Both the position numbers and the translations under genes were made by a program. A stretch of DNA of 64,000 nt. Origin: a virus. A model generated the notes under the pieces. The model was not told the origin of the DNA. It did no database searches and was given only the letters and a program-made list of their open reading frames with translations. The stretch lies in the IMG/VR virus record IMGVR_UViG_3300008117_000023, positions 47,582 to 111,581 of that record. One strand, 5' to 3'. Positions 28,743 to 37,215 of this stretch are shown piece by piece (the stretch's first letter is position 1; each line of letters opens with the position of its first letter).

Positions 28743-30059
28743 ATGCGTACACAACCCGAATACATTATTGGTGCTTTAGAAGATCACCCTAGCCGTCTTA
28801 ATAAAGAAGGTATCCTCGAGTCGGCTATGGAAGAAGGACTAGACGAGTTCTTTGAAGGTGTACGTATGGCCTTGGATCCTCTTGTAACATTTGGCGTTAA
28901 GCAAGTACCAGAAGCTACTGTAGACGGGCAAGGACTTACTTGGGCTAATTTTAAAACACTTGCAGATCAACTTAATCGTAGAGAACTAACCGGTCATGCG
29001 GCACGTGATGCTATTAAACTATGCATGGACACAGCTACAGCATCACAGTGGAATCGATTCTATCGACGCATCCTTATTAAGGATTTGCGTTGCGGTGTTT
29101 CGGAAAAGACTGTAAACAAGGTTGCTAAAAAATTCCCGCAGTACACAATTCCAATCTTTGAATGTCAGCTTGCGCATGACTCAGCTAATCACGAAAAGAA
29201 GATGACTGGCAAGAAACAGATTGAAGTTAAACTAGACGGTGTTCGAGTCATTGCTGTAGTTCGTGTTGACGGCAGAGTCGAACTGTTTAGCCGCAATGGT
29301 AAAGAGTTTCATAACTTTGGACACATCGCAGACGAAATTTCTAAAGTAGTAAAATTTAATCCGCCAGCTTATGACCTAGTGCTAGACGGCGAAGTAATGA
29401 GCGCCAGCTTTCAGGACCTAATGAAGCAGGTTCACCGTAAGGACAATGTTGCCGCAAGCGATGCAGTACTGCATCTGTTTGACATGTGTCCATTAGAGGA
29501 TTTCCAAAAAGGTGTATGGGAAAAGCCACAGAGTGTCCGCAGTCAAATGGTTCAGGCTTGGGTTTCAAAACATGTGGCTTTTCTGCCACACGTCCAATGC
29601 TTAGACTGGGAAACTGTGGACTTAGACACCCCCGACGGACAAAAACGCTTTGTAGACCTGAATAAACGTGCTGTAGACGGTGGTTATGAGGGTGTTATGA
29701 TCAAGGATGTTGATGCACCCTACGAGTGCAAGCGGAGCCACAGTTGGCTCAAAGCTAAACCATTTATAGAAGTAACATTAAGTATTACAGCCGTAGAAGA
29801 AGGAACCGGAAAAAATGAAGGAAGACTTGGGGCTTTTGTATGCAGTGGCGCGGATGATGGGCGTGATATTAGGGTCAATGTTGGCAGTGGCTTTACGGAT
29901 GATCAAAGATCCAGTTTTTGGACTAGTCGTAATGATCTTCTTAGTGCTTTGGTGGAAGTCCGTGCAGACGCCGTAACACAAAATCAAGACGGTACATATA
30001 GCCTTCGCTTTCCTAGGTTCAAAACTTTTAGAGGATTTGAAAAGGATGAAAAGTTATGA
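28743..30059 (+). CDS. ATP-dependent DNA ligase
   Basis: 438 residues. N-terminal helical domain; motif I KQIEVKLDGVRV with the adenylated Lys; SRNGKEF (motif Ia); LDGEVMSASF (motif III); GYEGVMIKD (motif IV); SWLKAKP (motif V). A C-terminal OB part follows. This is the size and order of T4/T7-type phage ligases. It seals nicks in replication and recombination. GAGGACAT precedes the ATG. Confidence 0.92.
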   Translation: MRTQPEYIIGALEDHPSRLNKEGILESAMEEGLDEFFEGVRMALDPLVTFGVKQVPEATVDGQGLTWANFKTLADQLNRRELTGHAARDAIKLCMDTATASQWNRFYRRILIKDLRCGVSEKTVNKVAKKFPQYTIPIFECQLAHDSANHEKKMTGKKQIEVKLDGVRVIAVVRVDGRVELFSRNGKEFHNFGHIADEISKVVKFNPPAYDLVLDGEVMSASFQDLMKQVHRKDNVAASDAVLHLFDMCPLEDFQKGVWEKPQSVRSQMVQAWVSKHVAFLPHVQCLDWETVDLDTPDGQKRFVDLNKRAVDGGYEGVMIKDVDAPYECKRSHSWLKAKPFIEVTLSITAVEEGTGKNEGRLGAFVCSGADDGRDIRVNVGSGFTDDQRSSFWTSRNDLLSALVEVRADAVTQNQDGTYSLRFPRFKTFRGFEKDEKL

Positions 30060-30232
30060 TAAAAATTGGCAGCAGATGGAAGACAGTTGACAACACATTT
30101 ATAGTTATTGACGTAATAGAAAAAGAAGGAGACCCATGGGTCTATTATAAAAACATTAAAACACTACAAGAATATAACTGTCGCCAAGAAGCATTCGTAG
30201 GACGCTTCGGCGAAATAGTAAATGAAAATTAA
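30056..30232 (+). CDS. Small hypothetical protein, 58 aa
   Basis: ATGA overlap with ligase; its end overlaps the next gene by 11 bases. Product MIKIGSRWKTVDNTFIVIDV... is a short beta-hairpin-type protein (WVYYKNIKT). Not recognised. Confidence 0.62.
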   Translation: MIKIGSRWKTVDNTFIVIDVIEKEGDPWVYYKNIKTLQEYNCRQEAFVGRFGEIVNEN

Positions 30233-30455
30233 TACAACACACAGTCAATTAAAAACAATTAAACAAGGTGAGCCGGGCTTTATGCTCACTGACGGACTTG
30301 TAGTCGCACCAAGAGCAGGTTTTGAAATAAGTCAAAATTGTCCAGCTGAATATAAAAGTATTTTTATTACAGCAATTAATGCTGGCTGGATTAAACCCAT
30401 AGCTAATGTCTATGCTCGAGATTTGACTTTCCAAGCATTAAAAGAATCGACGTGA
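30222..30455 (+). CDS. Small hypothetical protein, 77 aa
   Basis: Beta-rich (GFMLTDGLVVAPRAGFEIS) then a CPAEYKSIFITAINAGWI helix; such late-beta/helix proteins recur next to phage structural genes. Function unknown. Confidence 0.65.
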   Translation: MKINTTHSQLKTIKQGEPGFMLTDGLVVAPRAGFEISQNCPAEYKSIFITAINAGWIKPIANVYARDLTFQALKEST

Positions 30456-30742
30456 CTTGGTTAGGACAACCTACTTATCATATAGTTGGCAATAACATAG
30501 AAGAACGGCGTAAAGTTCTTCTATACCAGTTTAGCATGGGCGATGTAGAAGACCCACAGCTATATGCCGCGTTTCCAATAAGTGAATGGCAAAAAACTGA
30601 AATTGGTCAGTGGTGTATGAAAAATGCCACAGACATAGAGTGGCACACAAACATAGATCACCATTCATTGGGCTATAATGTAGTAATAACAGGTGTTCTC
30701 TCGGGCAAACATTTAACCTACTTTTTACTCAAAAAAGGTTGA
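30452..30742 (+). CDS. Hypothetical protein, distant FxLRW-tail family member
   Basis: 96 residues, GTG start with GTGA overlap. Middle block QWCMKNATDIEW and tail SGKHLTYFLLKKG resemble the 5.0-5.5 kb and 9.0-9.6 kb paralogues. Confidence 0.6.
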   Translation: MTWLGQPTYHIVGNNIEERRKVLLYQFSMGDVEDPQLYAAFPISEWQKTEIGQWCMKNATDIEWHTNIDHHSLGYNVVITGVLSGKHLTYFLLKKG

Positions 30743-30767
30743 CTTCTTTTGGATAAGCATATATACT
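30739..30767 (+). promoter_or_regulatory. Sigma70-type promoter
   Basis: TTGACT 30739-30744, 17-base spacer, TATACT 30762-30767. Confidence 0.78.
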
Positions 30768-30797
30768 AACGACTTACACAACTGTTAGGAGTAAAGC

Positions 30798-32087
30798 ATG
30801 GCAACCAAAGTCGGAATCAAAGTACCAAAAAAGAAAGCTCGGTTGGCGCCCACTGTACGCCAAGGATCCAAAATCAAAGGTCCTAGCTTTGAAGGTTGGG
30901 AAACTTGGCCAGGTGAACAGTATCACCGTGCTGTGCGTTCTGCTCGTGACTTTTATTACGACAATTACAAGCCTGCAGATTTGCTACCAGAAGTTCTAGC
31001 ATGGATGAAAGAAAATGGTTACAAGGCTGACGAAATCAAAAGTGTAAAAGCCGCTGGTGTAAACATTACCGTTTGCATCTACTGCAAACTGCTTCGTAAT
31101 GGTATGCCTGACTACAATAAAGTACACGACGAGTTTTGGCAAGGCCTTTCTGGAACTATGGGTCCAATTAAACCTGTTACTGATTATATTAAAACTGCCC
31201 TTGAACTAGCAATAGTTGGAGGCAAATCGATTGTGGTCCAAGAAGCCAAGGCTGAAAAAGTCAAAGCAAATACCTATACTCCTACTATTCAAGAACGTAT
31301 TACAGAGCAAGCTCAAAAAGCTGCCGAAGATATCGATAATTGGCTTGAAGGATTTGTTGAAGATCGCAAAAACTTTAATCCAAAAGGTTTTGATTTTAAG
31401 GCTCACTTTAGTAAAATGGGCGTGACACAAGCACACGCTCGCAAATTGGTTGGCTTTTATCAAAAGGAATTGGAAGAGTTTCGTTCGCTCCAAAACTTAC
31501 CCACAGCGGCACAACTCAAAAAAATGGATGCTAGAGAAGCAGATCATGTAGAGCAACTAAAAGAAGCCTACAGTCACCTTGCTAAGAAGGATGTCTCTAA
31601 CTACATTGCGGCTCTAGAAACGCTTGTAGACGCTTGTACGCTTATCGTAGACACCAGCAAAGCTACACGCAAACCTCGTACAGCAAAGCCTAAGTCGGCT
31701 GATAAATTGGTTGCTAAACTCAAATATATGAAAGTGGATCAAAAGTACAGTTTGGCATCCATTAACCCTACAGATATTGTGGGTGCAAATGAACTTTGGG
31801 TGTTCAATGTAAAGACTCGCAAGTTGGGCAAATATATTGCGTCTAGCATTGATCCAACTGGTATGGGCAGAAATGGGAGTGGACTTACAGTCAAAGGTAC
31901 TACTGTTGAAGGATTTGATCCAGTAAAGAGTATCCAAAAAACTTTGCGTAAACCAGAAGAACAAATCAAAGCATTTAAAGCTGCCGGTAAGGTTGTATTG
32001 CGTAAGTTTTTAGAAGACATCAATACTACAGATACGATCATGAACGGACGTATTAATAGTGATACTATACTACTTAAAGTAGCATAA
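30798..32087 (+). CDS. Hypothetical protein, 429 aa
   Basis: Not recognised. Basic N-terminus (KVGIKVPKKKARLAPTVRQG), long helical middle (ITEQAQKAAEDIDNWLEGF) and a beta C-terminal part (NELWVFNVKTRKLGKYIAS). GTTAGGAG precedes the ATG. It lies before the late/fibre block but has an early-type promoter. Confidence 0.78.
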   Translation: MATKVGIKVPKKKARLAPTVRQGSKIKGPSFEGWETWPGEQYHRAVRSARDFYYDNYKPADLLPEVLAWMKENGYKADEIKSVKAAGVNITVCIYCKLLRNGMPDYNKVHDEFWQGLSGTMGPIKPVTDYIKTALELAIVGGKSIVVQEAKAEKVKANTYTPTIQERITEQAQKAAEDIDNWLEGFVEDRKNFNPKGFDFKAHFSKMGVTQAHARKLVGFYQKELEEFRSLQNLPTAAQLKKMDAREADHVEQLKEAYSHLAKKDVSNYIAALETLVDACTLIVDTSKATRKPRTAKPKSADKLVAKLKYMKVDQKYSLASINPTDIVGANELWVFNVKTRKLGKYIASSIDPTGMGRNGSGLTVKGTTVEGFDPVKSIQKTLRKPEEQIKAFKAAGKVVLRKFLEDINTTDTIMNGRINSDTILLKVA

Positions 32088-32091
32088 ACCC

Positions 32092-32127
32092 GCTCATACA
32101 TGTATCTTGATAAATACATGTATGAGC
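32092..32127 (+). promoter_or_regulatory. Perfect 14-bp inverted repeat over late promoter and start codon
   Basis: GCTCATACATGTAT (32092-32105), spacer CTTGATAA, ATACATGTATGAGC (32114-32127). The right arm contains the start codon at 32122 and the spacer/right arm contain GATAAATA. Confidence 0.7.
32109..32116 (+). promoter_or_regulatory. T4-like late promoter motif GATAAATA
   Basis: Six bases before the ATG at 32122, so a late transcript would be nearly leaderless. Confidence 0.6.
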
Positions 32128-33222
32128 ACAAACAATCCTAACATTCACGATATACTAAAGAGTCTCGGCGATGCTATCGACGGGATTTCTAAACGCGAAG
32201 TCCAAAAGACTAAAATTTTCGATAGAGAATTAAGCGGCGACAAAATTAACGGTGGTATGATTACCAACTTTGCAAGTGTCGGTATTAAAGATACTGCTAC
32301 AAAGGCAATTTTACGAGTAGCAGATGACGGTATTCGAGTTGATGTAGTTCATACAAATGTTGTTGCTTGTCCGTTAACTGTTAAAGGAAACTTAACAGTT
32401 GAGGGCGAAATACATGCCCGTAAACTACACGTTGACGAAGTATCAGCGGACATAAGATATGAAAGAACAAGTCCGCTAGAATTTAAAGGCGAAGACGGTT
32501 CATTAGCATATGGTAAGGGACTTATTTGGACAGGTGGTAGTTACACTAAACAATTTGTTCTACAGCCAAAGCCGGATCGATTTTTTAGCTCAGAATCTAT
32601 TGACCTGTTCAAAGACAAATACTACTCTATATCAGGTCTACCAGTGTTAACACAAACTGAGCTAGGCACTAGTGTTGTTAAAAGTAATCTAAAACAAATA
32701 GGTACATTAGACGAGCTTCGTGTTGCAGGCAACGTGGTAGTGGACGAATTTTTATTCTGGGATGCTGACACACAACGTTTAGGTTTAGGAACAGATGCAC
32801 CTAACGGTGCTATTAGTATTATGAGTTGGGATCACGAATTTGTAATTGATCCTACTGAAGATAAGAAATTTAAAATAGGCACATGGACTACAACTGCACT
32901 AGAAATTATCACAGACGATTCTACTAGGATTGATATTGCACACAATGGTGTTGTAACTTTTTACGAAAAAGTTGTGTTAAAGCATAAGCTAGGTGTAGGT
33001 GTTAAGAACTTTGCTGAGGATGCTGATATCACTACAGCAGGTCCTGTGCGATTCCAAGATAAAAAGTTTGAAGTAGGTACAGAGATTCCTACAGCAGGTA
33101 CTTACAAAAAAGGTGATATAGTATGGGACGCAAATCCTCAAGCTGGAGGGTATACTGGTTGGATCTGTATACGTGAAGGCACGCCAGGTGTGTGGAAACC
33201 ATTTGGTCAAATTTCTGTTTAA
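32122..33222 (+). CDS. Tail fibre/baseplate-like structural protein, 366 aa
   Basis: 366 residues, beta-rich. It has repeated short strands ending in fibre-like motifs (LTVKGNLTVEGEIHARKLHV; LGLGTDAPNGAISIM) as in trimeric phage fibres, and a C-terminal module GTYKKGDIVWDANPQAGGYT then GWICIREGTPGVWKPF, a common fibre carbohydrate-binding/cap domain. Late promoter upstream. Probably part of the host-recognition apparatus. Confidence 0.75.
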   Translation: MSTNNPNIHDILKSLGDAIDGISKREVQKTKIFDRELSGDKINGGMITNFASVGIKDTATKAILRVADDGIRVDVVHTNVVACPLTVKGNLTVEGEIHARKLHVDEVSADIRYERTSPLEFKGEDGSLAYGKGLIWTGGSYTKQFVLQPKPDRFFSSESIDLFKDKYYSISGLPVLTQTELGTSVVKSNLKQIGTLDELRVAGNVVVDEFLFWDADTQRLGLGTDAPNGAISIMSWDHEFVIDPTEDKKFKIGTWTTTALEIITDDSTRIDIAHNGVVTFYEKVVLKHKLGVGVKNFAEDADITTAGPVRFQDKKFEVGTEIPTAGTYKKGDIVWDANPQAGGYTGWICIREGTPGVWKPFGQISV

Positions 33223-33234
33223 TCAAACAATTTT

Positions 33235-33831
33235 ATGTGGGTCTTTGGCAACGGCGAAAGTCGTAAACATATTGATCTAGATCGTCTTAAAGGTTATAAG
33301 ATAGGGTGTAACGCTATAATGCGTGACCATGAAGTAGACTATCTAGTATGTGTTGACAGACGTATGGTCAACGAAGCAATTAAAGATAATATAAACGAGA
33401 CTACATTAGTTTATACTAGAAAAGACTGGTATGGCGATTATCGACATTTAAAAAATGTTAGAGAAGTTCCAGATATTCCATACGAGTCTGTGATACGAGC
33501 CGATGAGCCGTTTCAATGGGGCAGTGGCCCTTATGCTGTGTTACTTGCGGCAAAATTATCTAAAGAACGTTCTGTTAGTCTAGTAGGCTTTGATTTATAC
33601 AGTGACAATAAACTTGTAAATAATTTATACAAAGACACACAGGGCTATGATGAAGCATCAAAGTCCGCAGTCGATCCACGCTATTGGATACACCAAATAG
33701 GCAAAGTTTTTGAACATTTTTCAAAAGTAAATTTTACAGTCTATCGTCCGCTTAATTGGGAGACTCCCAAAGCCTGGATTAAATCTAACGTTGAGGTTGA
33801 CAAGATAAGTAACATATACTATAATACATAG
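33235..33831 (+). CDS. DUF115/glycosyltransferase-like protein
   Basis: 198 residues. MWVFGNGESRKHIDLDRLKG (Rossmann-like start), VDYLVCVDRRMV, then FQWGSGPYAVLLAAKLS and VSLVGFDLYSDN. The SGxxA...GFD pattern occurs in DUF115/6-hydroxymethylpterin-pyrophosphokinase-like and sialyltransferase-like proteins of phage glycan clusters. Followed by QueD-like and glycosyltransferase genes. Confidence 0.55.
   Translation: MWVFGNGESRKHIDLDRLKGYKIGCNAIMRDHEVDYLVCVDRRMVNEAIKDNINETTLVYTRKDWYGDYRHLKNVREVPDIPYESVIRADEPFQWGSGPYAVLLAAKLSKERSVSLVGFDLYSDNKLVNNLYKDTQGYDEASKSAVDPRYWIHQIGKVFEHFSKVNFTVYRPLNWETPKAWIKSNVEVDKISNIYYNT
33797..33825 (+). promoter_or_regulatory. Sigma70-type promoter within the preceding gene's end
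   Basis: TTGACA 33797-33802, 17-base spacer, TATAAT 33820-33825; transcribes the QueD-like gene. Confidence 0.8.
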
Positions 33832-33869
33832 TATACTATACAGTGGTCTTTTAATGACGTTCACCCCAC

Positions 33870-33877
33870 TTTAAATA
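33870..33877 (+). promoter_or_regulatory. Possible late promoter variant TTTAAATA
   Basis: Similar to the late octamer, 46 bases before the QueD-like start. Confidence 0.35.
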
Positions 33878-33922
33878 CTCTGCATGTCATCAAACTTGCT
33901 ACCTACAAAAAGGAGACTAGAG

Positions 33923-34447
33923 ATGGCAAAATATCTTTCAACAAAAACTTATGGCAATGACAGAGGTCTGTCATGTTGCTTTAGACAATGGCGTAGTACA
34001 CATTCACACTGTTCGTTACTACACGGATACTCAATTGGTATCAAATTAATCTTTGAATCAAAAACACTAGATGATCGCAACTGGGTTATGGACTTTGGTG
34101 GACTCAAAGCATTCAAAGAGTGGAGTGAATGGCAATTTGATCACACTACTGTTATGGCTTTAGATGATCCTCATCTCCCAAAGTTTAAGGAACTTGCTAA
34201 GTTGGGTAAACAAGCTGAAGGCGGTGTATTGGATTTGCGTCTAGTAGAAGCTGTTGGATGCGAAAAATTTGCTGAACTGGCATATCGCACAATGAATGAA
34301 ATACTAGAAGCATACAAAGAAGGTCGTGCTTGGACTCATCCAGACGGAAGAGTATTTGAAGCACGGTATCCTGTTGGTGCTGGTGTTCGTCTACGTTCAG
34401 TTGAAGTGTTTGAACACGCTGGTAACTCTGCTACTTATGAGGGTTAA
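33923..34447 (+). CDS. QueD/6-pyruvoyl-tetrahydropterin synthase-like protein
   Basis: 174 residues from the ATG at 33923, which has AAGGAGACTAGAG before it; a longer frame from 33884 lacks a site. THSHCSLLHGYS aligns with the AAH...CxxxHGH zinc/catalytic block (Cys present, second His of HGH replaced by Tyr); DFGGLK and FDHTTV match DFxxLK and LDH. These enzymes turn dihydroneopterin triphosphate to carboxy- or pyruvoyl-tetrahydropterin in 7-deazaguanine or pterin synthesis. Phages use the route to modify DNA guanines; QueC/QueE/FolE are not in this window. Confidence 0.82.
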   Translation: MAKYLSTKTYGNDRGLSCCFRQWRSTHSHCSLLHGYSIGIKLIFESKTLDDRNWVMDFGGLKAFKEWSEWQFDHTTVMALDDPHLPKFKELAKLGKQAEGGVLDLRLVEAVGCEKFAELAYRTMNEILEAYKEGRAWTHPDGRVFEARYPVGAGVRLRSVEVFEHAGNSATYEG

Positions 34448-34449
34448 AA

Positions 34450-35280
34450 TTGCCAAAGATTGACAAAGGTCAATATACTAAAGAAGAATGGCGTAAGATA
34501 AAAGAACAGAGGCATTTAGAAAAACAAAAGCCTCAAGAAATTATTACGCCTAATTTAGTTACCCATGAAGATAGTCTAAAAAATTATCTTCTTTGTTTAA
34601 AACACGGCACAAAATACGGTCCAGAATATGTAAACAAACTCTACAACATGGTTAAGAGAAACTGTAGTTTAGACTACGAGTTTGTTTGTTTAACAGATAA
34701 CGCTAATGGACTAGATCCAAGAATAAAAACAATACCTTTGCCCGCCAACTTACAAGGATGGTGGTGTAAACCTTATATGTACAGTAAAGAGTTGCCTATT
34801 AATGGCACAATACTTTACATGGATTTAGATGTAGTAATAGCAAGTAATATAGATAAACTTTTTACCTACCAACCTAATCACTGGTGTACTATTAGAGATT
34901 TTACCAGAGCTATGCGCCCAAGTTGGAAAAAATATAATAGCAGTGTAGTTCGATTTAAAACTGGCCAGCTAGATTATGTCTGGACAGGATTCCGAGAAAA
35001 TCAACACGATATTCAAAGAAGACTACATGGCGATCAAGATTGGTTATTTGAAGCTACACAAAAAAATCAAGCAATGCTGTATCCGGACAGTTGGATACTA
35101 AGTTGGAAATGGGAAGTTAGACGTACTAAAGAATTTGATTATGGCAGCACTAAAGGAAATCGAAAATTTAAACAGATAGAAGATGTAAAACCAAGGATTG
35201 AATGTTGTGTAACAGTATTTCACGGAGACCCAAATCCTCATAATTGTGAAGACCCTTGGGTGGTTGACAACTGGCGCTAA
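34450..35280 (+). CDS. Glycosyltransferase-like protein
   Basis: 276 residues from a TTG start at 34450 (no early ATG). YNMVKRNCSLDYEFVCLTDN, then LYMDLDVVIASNIDKLF: a DxD-type motif (DLDV) in the position typical of GT-A sugar-nucleotide transferases. GDQDWLFEA and FHGDPNPHN follow. Could glycosylate virion protein, DNA or a host target. Confidence 0.72.
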   Translation: MPKIDKGQYTKEEWRKIKEQRHLEKQKPQEIITPNLVTHEDSLKNYLLCLKHGTKYGPEYVNKLYNMVKRNCSLDYEFVCLTDNANGLDPRIKTIPLPANLQGWWCKPYMYSKELPINGTILYMDLDVVIASNIDKLFTYQPNHWCTIRDFTRAMRPSWKKYNSSVVRFKTGQLDYVWTGFRENQHDIQRRLHGDQDWLFEATQKNQAMLYPDSWILSWKWEVRRTKEFDYGSTKGNRKFKQIEDVKPRIECCVTVFHGDPNPHNCEDPWVVDNWR

Positions 35281-35292
35281 ATCTAGTATAAT
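35264..35292 (+). promoter_or_regulatory. Sigma70-type promoter
   Basis: TTGACA 35264-35269, 17-base spacer, TATAAT 35287-35292. The uvdE ATG is 6 bases after the -10 box, so this transcript would be leaderless. Confidence 0.85.
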
Positions 35293-35297
35293 AACTT

Positions 35298-36398
35298 ATG
35301 AAAAAACGTATCGGCTTTGCTTGCAAATATATGTACCCTGATCGAACTCAAAAGAAAAAACTTTTGGAAGAAATTCAGAGACCACTAAATACTCGGTCAA
35401 CTACTGTACAATGGTTGAACAGACAAACTAAGGCTGTAGCAGAACAGCGGCTTTGGGAAATTATGGAGCACAATATTGCTTCGTATAGGAGACTTATAGA
35501 ATATGTTGGACGTTTGCCGCAAGATCTTAGAATGGTTAGACTGGGTAGCGATTGCCTTCCTGTGTACACTGAGCCGACTTGGGGGTACTATTGGAAGTTA
35601 CCAGACGTTAGAGCATATTGTGAAAGAGAGTTTGCCTTGGTGGGCGAAACGGCTCGTAGGCTTGATGTGCGTGTGTCTATGCATCCTGGCCAGTTTACTG
35701 TGTTGGCATCTGAGTCAGATGACATTGTTAATCGATCAATAGAGGAGTTTGAATATCATGCAGATATGGCCCGTTGGATGGGGTTCGGCAAACAATTTCA
35801 GGACTTTAAAATCAATGTCCACATCGCGGGTCGCAGAGGTCCAGCCGGTATTATCAGCGCACTTGGGCGTCTCTCACCAGAGGCGCGAAACTGTATTACT
35901 ATCGAAAACGACGAAATGTCTTGGGGAATCGACGCCTCTCTCGAACTATCAAAGCATCTCGCTTTGGTGCTAGACATACATCATCATTGGATTAATTCTG
36001 GAGAATATATTGAAGCTACTGACGACCGTTTTAAAAGGATTATTGATAGCTGGCGTGGTGTTCGGCCTGTTATACATTATAGTGTTTCACGGGAAGACTG
36101 CCTTATTGGCCATTCCAAACACCAGCGCCCCGATCTTTGGACGCTACTAGAAAACGGATACAAGAAAGCTAAACTTAGAGCACACAGCGATTACATGTGG
36201 AATGACGCTGTAAATGATTGGGCTCTTACATTCCGTGAATATGCAGATATTATGGTTGAATCTAAATGTAAGAATTTAGCAACATTGGACTTATATAACT
36301 ATGCCAATACCAATGCAAGTATTAAGAATGAGTACGGATTCTTGGATGTTCAACAAGCGCAGGATAGGGCATCAGCAGAAACTGTGCTTATTGCCTAG
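35298..36398 (+). CDS. uvdE: UV damage endonuclease UvdE
   Basis: 366 residues. It starts KRIGFACKYMYPD (family GYAC start). TIM-barrel metal ligands are seen in RVSMHPGQF, INVHIAGRRG, ITIENDEMSWG, VLDIHHHW and HYSVSR, then KAKLRAHSDYMW. UVDE nicks DNA 5' of UV photoproducts and other lesions. Length matches bacterial and phage members. Promoter directly upstream without room for a Shine-Dalgarno site. Confidence 0.93.
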   Translation: MKKRIGFACKYMYPDRTQKKKLLEEIQRPLNTRSTTVQWLNRQTKAVAEQRLWEIMEHNIASYRRLIEYVGRLPQDLRMVRLGSDCLPVYTEPTWGYYWKLPDVRAYCEREFALVGETARRLDVRVSMHPGQFTVLASESDDIVNRSIEEFEYHADMARWMGFGKQFQDFKINVHIAGRRGPAGIISALGRLSPEARNCITIENDEMSWGIDASLELSKHLALVLDIHHHWINSGEYIEATDDRFKRIIDSWRGVRPVIHYSVSREDCLIGHSKHQRPDLWTLLENGYKKAKLRAHSDYMWNDAVNDWALTFREYADIMVESKCKNLATLDLYNYANTNASIKNEYGFLDVQQAQDRASAETVLIA

Positions 36399-36540
36399 GC
36401 GCTGTTATCTAAGTAATAAGTTTTTGTGGCTTAAACGCTGTGAAGTAATTACTAGTATGATAACTGGCCCTGGTGAATCTATTTTTGAAACGTATTGGTG
36501 TGACCCTAAAGAATTTCTACTCAACGAATTGAAACGGTAA
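36346..36540 (+). CDS. Small basic conserved phage protein, 64 aa
   Basis: Starts at ATG 36346 inside the end of uvdE (53-base overlap). LPRRCYLSNKFLWLKRCEVI then TGPGESIFETYWCDPKEFL matches a short protein (LPRRCY-T-K-xWLK ... TGPGxPxFE) frequent in environmental phages. Function unknown. Confidence 0.7.
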   Translation: MFNKRRIGHQQKLCLLPRRCYLSNKFLWLKRCEVITSMITGPGESIFETYWCDPKEFLLNELKR

Positions 36541-36543
36541 ATA
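36536..36543 (+). promoter_or_regulatory. Possible late promoter GGTAAATA
   Basis: Variant of the late octamer directly before the gene at 36548. Confidence 0.4.
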
Positions 36544-36547
36544 CAAT

Positions 36548-36835
36548 ATGAACTACTTAACCAAAATGTACGGTCGCACATCAAGCGTAGTACCTAAAAC
36601 TTCAGACAAAAATCCTAACCGAGTTGCCGGCGGGCTTCGTGGTCAAGGTGTAGACACATTTACTATGCTAGGAGAAGATGGTATAGAAAAGCGTATTCCT
36701 ACTCATGCTTATGTGCAGAGTCTGGAAGAGCAGATAAGAAAACAGCGAGCAGCCATCGATGTATTAGATCGAAAGCTAGCTCGCCAAGATAGTGCAATTC
36801 AAACTATAGAAAGTTTGTTGCGCTCGCGTAATTAA
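36548..36835 (+). CDS. Small coiled-coil protein, 95 aa
   Basis: N-terminal half polar, C-terminal coiled coil (YVQSLEEQIRKQRAAIDVLD). Late-type motif upstream. Not recognised; may be virion-associated. Its end meets the minus-strand gene tail to tail. Confidence 0.65.
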   Translation: MNYLTKMYGRTSSVVPKTSDKNPNRVAGGLRGQGVDTFTMLGEDGIEKRIPTHAYVQSLEEQIRKQRAAIDVLDRKLARQDSAIQTIESLLRSRN

Positions 36836-37155
36836 GCACTAGTTTTCGGCTTACGGCCACGTGTTGAAGCAGTCTTAGTGGCTGCTTTTTTAACGGTTGC
36901 CTTTGCTTTGGTTGCAGTCTTCTTAACGGCTGCTTTTGCTTTAGTCGCTACAACTTTTACATCAGCTACATCAACTTTACCGTCTTTGTTAGCATCTGCA
37001 ACTTCTGCAACAGCTTCAACAGTCTTTTCAACTGCGGCTTTCGCATCAGCTAAATCAACTTTTCCGTCTTGATTGACATCAATACCAGTTTTACGATTTG
37101 CGTACCAAATCGCTGTACCAGCTACTACAACTATAATTGCAATTATAATTTCCAT
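36832..37155 (-). CDS. Membrane-anchored EF-hand/dockerin repeat protein with histone H1-like tail
   Basis: 107 residues on the minus strand; AAGGAGGT precedes the ATG. Order: TM helix (IIIAIIVVVAGTAIWYA), DVNQDGKVDLADAK and DANKDGKVDVADVK (two DxNxDGxVDxxD calcium loops as in dockerin/EF-hand), then a Lys/Ala tail (KAAVKKTATKAKATVKKAAT) like bacterial H1-type proteins. Calcium binding and nucleic-acid or polyanion binding are plausible. The fusion is unusual and lies against the local gene direction. Confidence 0.72.
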   Translation of the reverse strand: MEIIIAIIVVVAGTAIWYANRKTGIDVNQDGKVDLADAKAAVEKTVEAVAEVADANKDGKVDVADVKVVATKAKAAVKKTATKAKATVKKAATKTASTRGRKPKTSA

Positions 37156-37215
37156 GTTAAAATACCTCCTTAAGGTCTTTTATTTAACTAAATACAAATA
37201 ACTGGAGATTAAATT

